Source of the DNA: Cyclospora cayetanensis
Taxonomy: Eukaryota > Apicomplexa > Conoidasida > Eucoccidiorida > Eimeriidae
Direction of reading: 5' to 3'
DNA length: 64,000 nt
Assembly (NCBI RefSeq): GCF_002999335.1
Contig: NW_020312753.1
Span: 106,237 to 170,236, forward strand
The translations under genes and the position numbers were made by a program. The notes under the pieces are model-generated. The model did no database searches. It saw only the letters and a list, made by a program, of their open reading frames with translations, and was not told the origin of the DNA. Below, one piece after another: positions 1 through 10,622 of the stretch. The stretch's first letter is position 1, and every line of letters begins with the position of its first letter.

Positions 1-1213
1 CATGAATTGCTCGCACCCATTTTGTGGAAGACGTCATGAAAAGCCCTACTTTAGCTTTTGTAATGATCGGCCATCGGGCATGTCGGCATAGAACCTAACA
101 GACACTATTTGCACATGAGAAGCAGACTGAACACTCGACAAAAACTCACTCCTCCCGCTCTTTGAGCACCTGGCGAAGCTTTGAAGCTAGAGCAGTGAGC
201 TCTCTACATGGAAATTCTGGGTAACCTGCACCTCAAGAAGAAACGGACAAGACTGACTCAACGTGCTGACGTGACGCATCCGATACTCGTTGGGTGATTA
301 ATTCGATGCTCTCGAGCTCTGAAAAGACAGGGTTATTAGCAGCCAATTTTGTATCCCTGCTGGCAAACTCAACGCTTGGCTGTCCGCCATGAAGCAGCTA
401 TTGTTGCGAGGCAGAAACCCAGTTTCAACGCGCGATCATTGACTCTGTACCCATAAGAAGAACTAATTTCTCTTCGGATAGCCGCGCGATCTGCAGATGG
501 ATTCCCATTTGCTCTGCTTCTTGGTGCGTCAGCTGAGCTTGAGCAACTGCATGTCGGTGTTTCGCCATCGCTAGTGCGTGTTTCAACTAAGAAGACACGT
601 TTCATCCAGCATGAATGCGATATTTTGAAAGCAATCGTCAGGGCTGGCCTACTGATCCGCATGAGCGCCGAAGATCCACTATTTTCTTTCCTGTCTGTTT
701 TAACTCAACTCGTTGCTCTCCATGAATGCGAGAAAACGTTTCGCCGTCAACAACTGGACCCTTCATCATCAAATCATGCTGTGTTATGATACACACAAAA
801 TGGATTTAAAAAACGAAACCGCTTTCTTATAACCCCTGTGTTGGTGACCCGCACTGGATTCTGACCGTCATGCCACAGGTGAAGCACGTTCTACGTACAC
901 CGCACTACCGGGGGCACTTCCACGGGCATGTAATGGATTTTGCATGCAATTTTGTATGGACTCATATTTTTTGTCATTGCCGCCTGCCTTCAAACTATTG
1001 GTTTCCCTTAGGTAATTCATCCAAGTCCTGCTGGGGCTGGAGCCCCGTTTCCATAGAATGCGTTCTCGGCTTGCCTGATCATTAGTGGACAGAAAAAATG
1101 TGTTATTGTTTGAGTTGCATGATATTGCAGTTCCATTTCTTGGCAGATAAAGGTCTTGTTGCACTGGGCAGCCTTGTCGCTCCGATGACTACTAGAGTTC
1201 GTTCCTGGACGTA
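1..1213. other. Upstream flank without a supported gene
   Basis: I see no convincing coding region here. The open frames are short (under 100 codons), lie on both strands, and resemble no family I recognise. They also lack the Gln/Ala/Ser runs typical of genuine exons in this window. The stretch probably holds the 5' flank of the ASCC1-like gene and possibly untranslated leader sequence. Confidence 0.5.
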
Positions 1214-2854
1214 GTGTGTTTACTCGATAATTTTCTCATTCCGACGAGGGCGATGCGTCCTATGAGCGGTAGGACTCACTGGCGCCTTCCAGAATGCATG
1301 GAGAGGCCGCAGTACAAACATTTCTCCATAGCCGGTGCCACCTATCGCGTACTGGATATTCCCACCTCCGCAGAGCCCTTGAACCGTGCCGAATGGAATC
1401 AGGCGGCCTTCGAATCTCTAGCATCTTGCAATTCTAGGAGGTTTTCCGCTGTCGCAACTGCTGGTATCCCGAGCAGAGAACGGGCGGGGCCTGGAAGCGA
1501 CTTTTCTGAGGAGTACTTCTCAGATTCATCCGGCAGTGATGCTGCCACCAGCGACAGCGACCTAAAGCTGGCAGAAGAAGAAGAGATGTCAGAAGGCGAT
1601 ATCGAGGTGCAGGAGGAGGCGCTGGACGCCGATTTCATCTCGTCGTGTTCAGCAACTCAAGACGGCGAGCAATGGCGTGCCGACATACGGATTCCGCGTC
1701 CTCTTTACCGCCGCCTTGTGGGTAGGACGCTTTCCGAGGGCCCCTTGACAGCTTCCCTTGATGCAATAGGTGCACGAGTCGGCCGAGGGAAAATGTTGGC
1801 AGGCCGAAGGGAAGAAGTAGTGCTCCCCATCTGGGGTTCCACGGAAAGGAGGGTCTGCTTAGCCGTTCAGAAAACTCAACGGCTGATGACTCAAATGCGC
1901 TGCAGCGCCCGAGTAACGCATTTTGTATCGCTTCCTCTCTCTCTGCCGGATATGATTGCTCGGTTCGAGGTGTACAGACACCTCGTCATGGCGTCGGGCT
2001 ACAAGACCATTGACGAGACGCTCTTCATCAATCAGGAAAAGCTGCATATTACACTCTTGGTGCTGCGTTTGTTGACTCCAGCAGAAGTTGCCGCAGCAGC
2101 AGAAGCCTTGAAATCAGCGTCAGCGGAGATTTACGATGCCGTAGGAACGCGTACGTTGCGGCTTCATCTGAAGGGCAACAGCTGCTTCTCGGATGACCCC
2201 TCTGCTGTTTCTGTTGTCTTCGCTCCTCTATATTCCAGGTGTGCGCATGCACGATCCCAAAGGCATCGCAGGGGAATTGCAGGGTGGCTTTGCACCTTGT
2301 CGCTCCGGCTCGGCTCATAGTTGCATGCATATGGCAGCCACGTTCGCTCGGCAGACTTCAGTCGCACGCGCAGGCTGCACTCTGCAGTATGTTTCTGCCT
2401 GTTTTGCTGCAGTGAAGGCGCTGAGGCTCTAGCAAAGACGAAGGCCATGCTGAATACCGTGACACGCGTGATCGCGGAGAGGCTGCAGGCTGCAGGCTTG
2501 CTTTCCCGCAAAGAGCTGCAGCAGCAGTACGCCTTGGGCACCCAGGGCGAGTTCGACTGCATCTTCCACATGACGCTGCTCAACGAGACGTATAGGCGGC
2601 GAGCAGTCGAGAAGCGGCAGCAGGAACAGACTTCTGAGAACCATGGACAGTCGCAGGAGGGAAGTCGACAGAAACCGCAGCAGCATCAGAAACGGCAGCA
2701 CATGCAAAAGAGAACCTTTGATGCCTCTCAGCTCATACAAGATATGCGGGGCTTTGACTTCGGTCACGTCCGTGTGCCGTCTGTACAGCTCAACTCCATC
2801 TCGAGCACCACCGAAGGCGCCTACGAGTGCCTCGCCCACGTAGACCTCCCATGA
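1214..2854 (+). CDS. ASCC1-like protein (KH segment plus AKAP7/2H phosphoesterase-type domain), two exons
   Basis: I model exons 1214-2238 and 2413-2854, joined at CCAG|GTGTGC and GCTGCAG|TGAAGG. The phases match (AG+T gives Ser) and the spliced length is 1467 nt, or 488 residues. After an acidic Ser/Asp/Glu region (about nt 1500-1640) comes a KH-like segment starting near IRIPRPLYRRLVG. Next is the ASCC1 hallmark VTHFVSLPLS. A first HxT motif (KLHITLLVL, near nt 2041) lies in exon 1 and a second (FHMTLLN, near nt 2560) in exon 2. The pair defines the 2H phosphoesterase fold. The C-terminus, with FDASQLIQDM and then the ECLAHVDLP end, parallels the ASCC1 tail. In animals ASCC1 is a subunit of the activating signal cointegrator/ALKBH3 repair complex; a role here is inferred only from family. 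A Gln-rich insert (nt 2610-2705) separates the last two blocks. Met at 1214 is the longest choice; Met at 1253 or 1262 is equally possible. Confidence 0.82.
2239..2412 (+). other. Intron of the ASCC1-like gene
   Basis: This is a 174-nt GT-AG intron. The donor follows a CAG triplet, and the acceptor follows a pyrimidine-rich tract (tctgcctgttttgctgcag). Removing it joins the two halves of the 2H domain in frame. Without splicing, the exon-1 frame ends at 2320 before the second HxT motif. Confidence 0.8.
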
Positions 2855-2860
2855 AGCATG

Positions 2861-3057
2861 CAGGTAGCTAGCTAGCGCTGTCTACTTAGCTAGGTAGCTA
2901 GCTAGCGCTGTCTACTTGGCTAGGTAGCTAGCTAGGGCTGTCTACTTGGCTAGGTAGCTAGCTAGCGCTGTCTACTTAGATAGGTAGCTAGCTAGCGCTG
3001 TCTACTTAGATAGGTAGCTAGCTAGCGCTGTCTACTTAGATAGGTAGCTAGCTAGGG
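2861..3057. repeat. 30-bp tandem repeat, about 6.5 copies
   Basis: The unit reads approximately tctacttggctaggtagc followed by tagctagcgctg. Copies start every 30 bases at 2881, 2911, 2941, 2971, 3001 and 3031, with a partial copy before them. Variation is limited (TTAGC, TTGGC or TTAGA in the middle). The core GCTAGCTAGC is self-complementary. The array begins only 6 bases after the ASCC1-like stop codon, so it would be transcribed as 3' UTR. Confidence 0.95.
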
Positions 3058-3609
3058 GCCTACAGATTCCCAGCGCCGGGTTAGATAGCCCCCCTTGGGA
3101 CCACATATTTCAAAATTCTCTAGAGACTGTGCGTCTTGGTGTGTAAAGTCTTGCAGATGTGCGCCGTCGCGCGGGAGGCGCTGTGTGCGTGTGTGCAGAG
3201 AGAGCCACACCAGGCCGTTTTCTGCTACTACTTCGGCAGCGGATTCGGCACGTTGTGGGCTACGCTTGGGGTGTGTGTCTTATGAGACAGCACGATACAC
3301 GATCCACGAGAAAAGCTATTTTTCATACCGGCGAAAGCATAAAAGTAATCCTACGACCTCTGGCAAAGGCATCTCAAGAGCCTTAGCAGGGGCAGCCGAG
3401 ACTCTGTAAGACGGAGGGTTCAACTGCATTTTAAAAGAAGTCTCTCTCTGCCCGCAGCCGTGTTGCGAGCACGATAGAGAGCAACAACTTGCGCCGCTTG
3501 TGCGCCCTTCAAACAGGCGGCTCTCAGAGAGAGGCGCCTCTGCGTCTACGACTGGTGTTGGCTGCGGGGGGAGTCGAGCAGCGCCTGCGGCGCTACACAC
3601 ATAGAGAAT
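3058..3609. other. Convergent intergenic gap between two gene 3' ends
   Basis: Both strands carry frames of about 100 codons here, but none has recognisable motifs. The stretch separates the 3' ends of the plus-strand ASCC1-like gene and the minus-strand hypothetical gene. I see nothing else in it. Confidence 0.45.
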
Positions 3610-5831
3610 CTAGCAAAAATCCAGGGATGCCTTCAGCTGCCTCTTCGGGAGGCAGCGCAGCCAGCTCCGGCTGCTCCTCGTCACACGACCTAAGACACCC
3701 CCGCACACACACGGAGAGAGACGGCAGTCAGCGCACAGTGGCTTGCTGCTCCTTTCTGCTGTTTTTTCTGCATCCCTACCACAGCTCACGCTATAAAGTG
3801 AGGTGCTCGTGGTGCGCACGCGCACTGCTAGGCTGCTAGAGTAAGAGAAGAATAAATGCAGAGATCCAGCGTTAAAAGGGCCTTAGGCTTCACTCACCAG
3901 ATTTGCGCTGTCTCCCGTTGCAGATCCTGCAGCAGGCACTCCAGTTGTGCGTGCTGCTGCTCTAGCTGCTGCTGCTGCTGCTGCCGCTGTTTTTTTGCCG
4001 AATTGCTCGCGCTGCGGATCGCAGCAGCAGCCGCAGCAGCTGTTTCCGCTGCCGCTGCTGCCTCTTGTCGCCGCAGCAGCCGGAGGCTGCTCCTATTGGC
4101 GCTGTTGCTGCCTCTGCGGCTTTTGATTGAGGTGCTCCCACTCCTACTCCTCTTGCTGGGAGTCGTCAGAGAGGACACTCTCTTCGAAGCTCCCTCCCTG
4201 TCAGGCTGCTCCGACTTGCGCGCATTGCTGGTGCGACTCCTGGATGTCGCGGGAGGGGGTGCCCTCACTTTCGGTGGAGCTGCTCCTGCAGCAGCCGCTG
4301 CTGCAGCTGTGGAGCGTTTGCCCTTTAACAGAAGCGGCGTAGAGGCTGCGGCGAGACAGGCATTACTGCTAAGAACCAGAGAGACTTGTTGCAGCAGTCT
4401 CCTGCGCGCAGTAGCTGTAGCCGTTGTTGCTGTTGCAGCCGAGATGCCTGCGAAGCTAGCGAGGGAGCTGGTGCTGCAAGCGGAGGAGGTTGAGAGCCGC
4501 TGTCTGCTGCAGCCGATGCTTGTCTGCACGGGCATGCAGCCGATCCAGCAGCTCTTGCAGCAGCGGGTGCTGCCGCAACATCTGCACTGGCTTTTCGAAG
4601 ATGCGTTCAACGAAGACTTCTTCTGGGGAGACACTGTCAGCGGGGGGAACGGTGAACCTACCTCTTGCTGTTGAGAGGCACGTGGCGTTACACCCGTATG
4701 CAGATCGTCAAGATCGGAAATGCTCCACTGCCCACTGCAACACCGTATGCTGCTGCCATTGCATTCAGGGTCCTTACAGGGTGCTGCTTCTTCTGCGTCT
4801 GGTGTTGCTGCTTCTTCCGCTGCTGCTGCCACTGCTGCTTCTTTACGTTTGGACTGCAAAGACGGGCAAGTTGCAGCAGAGACACTTGCCGCCTCTGCAG
4901 TAGATGGGAGAGGAGCTTTCTTGAGCGCCTCCTCACACTCCCAGAGAAGCCCGTCGGCGAGGGTCCGTCCCTCATCAAAACAAAAGCCCCTTAGCATGCA
5001 TGCTGCTGTAACTCCTTCTTCCTCGAAGATTTCTGGTGTAACGTCAGTCGCATCATCCGCGTGTTCGCTCAGCAATGGCGAGTGGGGGGATGGAAGTACT
5101 TGAGGCGGTGGAATGGCTTCTTCCTGCCTCTGCGCTGTTGCAGTGGGCAGGTGAATTGCATGCACGGGGTATTTGTGGTAGGGGGGCACAATACAACACG
5201 AGGACTGCTCCTGAGGCAGCAGTGCAGCTTCGCTATCCGCTTTCTGACGGGTGCGAAGGAGCTGTCTGGACACTCGAGGCTCCTTGAATGCTGTCTTTGC
5301 ACCGCTGACAAGCCGAGGCGTCTCCCCAGGGGAAATTCCTTCGTCACACCCTTTATGCCCAATAAGGCGGCGACCTCCCCTGAAGGCTTGGCGAGTCGGT
5401 GCTCGACCAGTCAGACTTTGTTGATGCGGATGCGGCTGCTGCTTCAGCAGTCGGCTGGGTAGCTGCCTGGCAGGCGCATGCGCGGTGCGTACGGAGTTTT
5501 GCTTGCAGTGGTTTGGTGGACAGACTCCCTCCGTCTTTTGGTCTAGTCCAGAACCGCGGCGCCAGCCGTTAAGAGGACGTGCCTTACGATCTGCATGAGG
5601 CGCTGCATGAACGGCACAGGCCATGTGGGCAGGGCCTGATGAAGGTGTTTCGGGTGCCTTTGCTGCCAGTGAAGATCGCAGGGCAGTCCGAAGAGGTCTA
5701 CTAGACTTGAGGCATGACGCAAGCCGCTTGATCTTTGCGTCTGGAGGCTGCTCTTGCTCAGATCGCAGTTGTGACTGCTGCCGCGCGCGTCTTCTTGTGA
5801 CTGCGATGCTGGCACCGTTGGGGAGCAGCAT
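3610..5831 (-). CDS. Hypothetical low-complexity basic protein, probably two exons
   Basis: I do not recognise this protein. The main frame runs from the ATG at 5831 down to 3898. The longer open frame to 5888 begins with TTG, so it is not a start. At 3898 a strong donor (ATCTG|GTGAGTG) precedes an in-frame TGA. A 62-nt intron to 3836, ending in a pyrimidine tract plus CTCTAG, keeps the frame and adds 74 codons that include KPLCADCRLSPCVCG. The spliced length is 2160 nt, or 719 residues. Without splicing the protein ends at 3894. Visible features are an N-terminal Arg/Lys/Gln-rich region, a more ordered acidic block around FEEEGVTAACMLRGF, several Cys-rich stretches, poly-Ala tracts, an Arg/Ser-rich basic region and a short Gln-rich coiled-coil-like end. 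Composition suggests a nuclear or RNA-associated protein, but that is a guess. Confidence 0.55.
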
Positions 5832-8301
5832 CGTGTTGGCTGCCTGCCGGACTGCAGGCAGCGGCTTGAAGAGATACAGCTTCGCCAAGGCGCTCTGAAG
5901 GTTATATAAACCAAACTACTTGCGCTTATTTACATTGCCTTTCCTCGTATATGTGTGTTTCTGCCTCCTTTATGCTCCTCCTGGTGGTGCAGCTGCTCCC
6001 GCTGGTGAACCGGGGAGCACAGCCGACTGCCGCGCGGGCGGCAAACTAGGACCAAGCGTGCCTCCTTAATGGAGAAAAGTACGAGTAACATGCATCGCAG
6101 AGATCTTTCTAAGATAAAAGTGCATCCTAAGGCACCGCTAATCGGCAAAAAGAGACCGCCTCCTGCTTTCGCAGCAGGGGCTGCGCTCCTGAATCTGTGC
6201 TGGTGTGCCGACTATGCACCAGCGAGAGCGCAAGAACCCCGCAGGAATTTCTTGAGAAACTGCTCGTTTCCGCTTTTTCTTCAAAGTAATGCGTGGCGAG
6301 GACCTTCCAGTAGATCTAAGCAATCGTTGATCAGCGCTAAAATGTACAGGATTCATCGCTCAGTAAACGGTGGCACTCTGGGGGATTTCTGCATTCTTGA
6401 AGACCCTTCAACCTGAGCACCCGACGCTCTCCATAATACACTTTAGTAGCTCTTTTTAGCAGAAGTGCTACAACTGCATTGGTGGTAACGGGACTTTCGA
6501 GCAGTGCTTTCCCTCATTGGCCCCTTGTTTCCATGCACACCATGTGCTGTTGTATGTAGAACCATCCTGCAGCCTCCTGTTTACGGGTGTAGGCCCGGGC
6601 GAAGTATATATAAATATATACATATATATACCTTCACTAGCGATACAATACACCTTTTTGGCCGAAAACATACCTACTTGTTCATAAAAACACAAGCTCA
6701 CTCACTCCCCCCTCTCTTGCCTGCTCGCCTCATGGTTCCGACGTCAGGAAAGAGGGAAGCTGAAGGGGCCAGTAGCTGCACTTTTGAAGCACGTCGAGCA
6801 TTCCTGGCTAGTAGCGGACAAATATGCATGTTTTGGAAGCAGGCTACCGCTACTTTGCAATGACGACGATGTTCGAAAAGACGTATCACCTAGTCAACCT
6901 TTGAAAATAAGCGAATTCTTACTTAAACTGGTGAAGCGGAAAGTGCTTCAGTGTAGCTTGGCGCCTACCAAACTTGTGAACGCAGAAAAAGCGTGGGTTG
7001 GGGGATACTCCGCGATTTGGCTTAGACGGCGCGGCCTCTGCAGGCGTGTCGCTGTGCGCAATTACCTCTAGATCCTATGCCCCGATCACAGCAGGTTTAT
7101 GCGCTTCCGGCTAATAAAATCAGACAGCGATGCAACTTGTGTAACTAAGCCTACGCTGTAGGGCTAGCAGTGTCAAATGGATGGTTGCAAGATGGTGCGT
7201 GCAACTAATCATGGCCTATATTCTGTGCAGTCCTTCAGGTTTCACGCGCCTCCGCAAACTCGTACAAAGCGCGTTAATGCGGATGTCGCGTCCTGGTGGA
7301 TGAAATGCGCAAACGGAAGGCACTACGGGCCATTTCTGCTGACGCATGAAGTAAAAAGAAACTCTGTAGAGGGAAGCTAGGGTGCTAAAGAAGATGGATG
7401 GAGGCTACGAAGCGAGTGATGAGGTGCTGGCTGGCTTCTGGTCTTTCCAGTGTCCGTGAGAAACAGTGCCCCTTGGCAACTGCGCTTTTCGCCACCCTTC
7501 CCTCCTGCAGCGTCGGTGGAGGAGTTGCAGCTGCAGCAGCGGCACTATCGCAGCTGCTGTCCATGATTCATCGGTGTTGCTGCTTGCGCAGCACGAGCCC
7601 CAAGTACCAGCGTGCATGCGTTCCTTGATATATATATATATATTTTTTATTTATAGATATACCCTTATCAATATACACTCCCCTAAGCGTCGAGGCACGA
7701 GGGCCAAAGGTGGAGATGTAGCGCTAGTGGGGGGAGGCGGAAAGCCGCCACCCTACGATTTGGGAATGAGACGCTTGAGCGCCATCAGCCTGCGAGAACG
7801 TAGACGCGAACGCGCATATTTTGCGAAATTAAATGAGCTTTCACAACAAATTTACAAGTGTCCATCTCATTTTTGTGCAATCAACAAAGAACGTTTACGC
7901 GTCCACATGTATCACACACCATGAAACGTCCATCGCAGGACATGCCCGCCGAATGCGAATCCAGTGGGGGGAAGAGGAAAGAAAGGGGGAATGAAGGGCG
8001 GCAAAAAAGGCCGCTTTAAAAATCTCGTTCAGGAAGAGCGAGGCACATGCAAGTACACTCCATGACGCTGGCAAATGATACATGGCATGTCTGCTTCAAG
8101 AGAGTGAACAATTTGGGAGGCACTATATATATATATATGTATATACATAAATATGTACATATATACATCTAAAGCAGCATTGCAAGGAGGCCGACTGGCA
8201 GACGTACAGGAGGCAGCAGCACCCGAGACTTTGACATTATTGCATGCTCGCAGTAATATACATACGTTCGCACAAAACTTGAACTCTCCTCTCTAAAGCT
8301 C
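5832..8301. other. Intergenic region, no supported gene
   Basis: About 2.5 kb between the hypothetical gene and the SEC31 3' end. It holds AT microsatellites near 6605-6635, 7627-7650 and 8121-8170. A 152-codon plus-strand frame at 7466-7924 has a basic Arg-rich end, but it runs through the TA microsatellite and has no family resemblance. It should not be annotated on this evidence. Confidence 0.5.
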
Positions 8302-10588
8302 TTACCACTGTCTGTTTGACGCATGCCACTCAGTAGACGAGAGATCAGCATGAAGGCGCTGAGCCTGGTTGATGTCTCCCCCTTGGACTGCGTTGCAGAG
8401 CGCTACCACCTTCTCCGACGCCCCTGCGCTTAATTCCCCCTGCTGAAGCTGAGGCATCGACAAAATTCGCAGCAACTGTGATGGAGGCGGCATGTAAACC
8501 CCCTTTACTAGCAGCGTCAAGGGCCCTCCTCTTCCGGTTATTCCGCTTTCTTCCCAGCCGCCTTTCTGAACGCCACAACAAAAGACACCTAAAAAACAGC
8601 TCACCTTCTGAAGGAGATCCTCAACTCGATTCATCAGATCGTGGGCAGCAGAGCCTTGCTGCATTTGTGCCAGGCTGCTCAAGACACCGCGCACCAAGGC
8701 CTGTAGCACGCATTGACAGCAACAGCACAGGAAAGATGTACATGTTTCACCCATCTTTCATGACATGACGCATGTATACCCTTAGAAAGAGCCCCCCAAA
8801 ACATGCCATTGTACACCCGAAACAGAAACACGCATTGCCTGCCTCACTTACGAGAGAGAAAAGAAGACTTACCAGTTGATCAGCCGCCAAAGCCTTGCCA
8901 TCTCCGCCCTTCTCAGACGCTCTGTTGATGCCTATATTCGCCGCATACGTACTGCGCGTAGACCGCTGGTTCTGCGGCATCGAAAAATGTCGCACACACA
9001 GATACACAGCTACAAACTATACACAGGCACACATAGTTACACGATTGATTTACACCCCATACACCTGAGATGACACTAGAAGCAGGAGATGCCGCTCACA
9101 CAGATACACAGCTACAAACTATACACAGGCACACATAGTTACACGATTGATTTGCACCCCATACACCTGATATAACACTAGGAGCAGGAGATGCCGCTCA
9201 CACAGATACACAGCTACAAACTATACACAGGCACACATAGTTACACGATTGATTTACACCCCATACACCTGATATAACACTAGGAGCAGGAGATGCCGCT
9301 CACACAGATACACAGCTACAAACTATACACAGTTCCACGGCTTGAGTATACCCCGCAGACGCAATTTATGAGTAGAAAAGAGGTGAGATTCTTCGGTTCG
9401 ATCTGCTTTTTGCCCCCTCCCCTATGTGTGCCACACTAAATATCGATCGCCGAGTAAGCAGGCGTCTGTTGTCAGTCCTTCCTCCCTCCCTCCCTCGTTC
9501 CCCCTTCAGCCTCCCTCTCTCTCCGCCTTACGAGCTGTGCTGCCGTGGGGATAGGCCAAGGGATAGGCATGCCAGGCTTTACGGGTTGAGCTCCCACTGT
9601 AGGAGCCGTGTAAGGCGCAGGAGTGGTTATCCCCTCGCTGGGAGGGGGGGGCCCCCCCACAGGGGGCCCCCCCCCTCCCCCTCCGGAGGAGGAGGCGTAT
9701 GACGACATGCCAGGAACGCTCATGGCGCTTGCGGGAATCGCAGAGACACCCCCCGCTGACTGAGACGCCATAGCGGGAGGCGGAAGAGTGCCGAGAGCTG
9801 CTGCTTGAGCGCCTCCAAAAGCTGCAGAAGGGGGAGCAGCAACTCCACGCAGTCGGCCTCTGCCAGTGTCTTCGCCTACCGGATTCGCAGCAGAGTCGAC
9901 TGCTCCACTCCCAAATGCCCCCGAAGAAGCTTTCGCATACCCCTGCGGCACAACGCTGGAATTCTGAGGATAGGTACTCCTCTGCTGCTGCTGCAGGTGC
10001 TGCTGCTGCTGCTGTAGGTGCTGCTGCTGCTGCTGTAGGTGCTGCTGTAGGTGCTGCTGCTGGTCAGGAAGGGGGGGAGGAGCAGGAGCTCCAAGAGGCG
10101 CCATGCTCATAGGCGGTGGCTGCTGTTGCCTTGAGATTCCTGCAGAAGCAGAAGCAGGAGCAGAGGCAGCAGCAGCAGAAACGGCGGAAGGGTGACTGTT
10201 TAGTCACAGGGGAAAGATGCTCGAGGCGAGAAAAGCTCAGACTTAGAAAAGTGTGTTTTTTGCAGTCGCAATGCAAGAAACATGGTTTCGCCGCCCCCCT
10301 CCCCCGCTACGTCGGTAGAATAGCCACGTAGAAGCGCGTTCGAGTCTTTACCGTTGGTTAGGAGGCTCTGAGAACGCAGATTTCCATCCTGCGTGCTGCT
10401 GCCTTGCAAGGCAGTCGGTGGGGGGGGAGGTGCACCTACGAGACGGAGTGGGGGAGCCGCGTTTGACAGCATTCGAGGAGCAGGAGCTGCGCTGAAGGAT
10501 GGCTGCTGTTGCTGCCCTTGGAAGGAAGGGACCCCTCCTACACTTCTGTGCTGCTGCTGCAGCGGTTGCTGCGGTTGGTAGAATCCAC

Positions 10589-10622
<34 letters not shown>

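Noticed and set aside
3856..4674. A 272-codon plus-strand frame opposite the hypothetical gene
   Set aside because: It is the complement of Gln/Ala/Ser runs (poly-Leu, Cys and Ala) with no motif.
7466..7924. A 152-codon plus-strand gene
   Set aside because: The frame crosses a TA microsatellite and has no recognisable family; only the Arg-rich tail looks protein-like.
8993..9335. CRISPR-like array or attachment sites
   Set aside because: Whole 102-bp units are repeated including the presumed spacers, so it is an ordinary tandem repeat.
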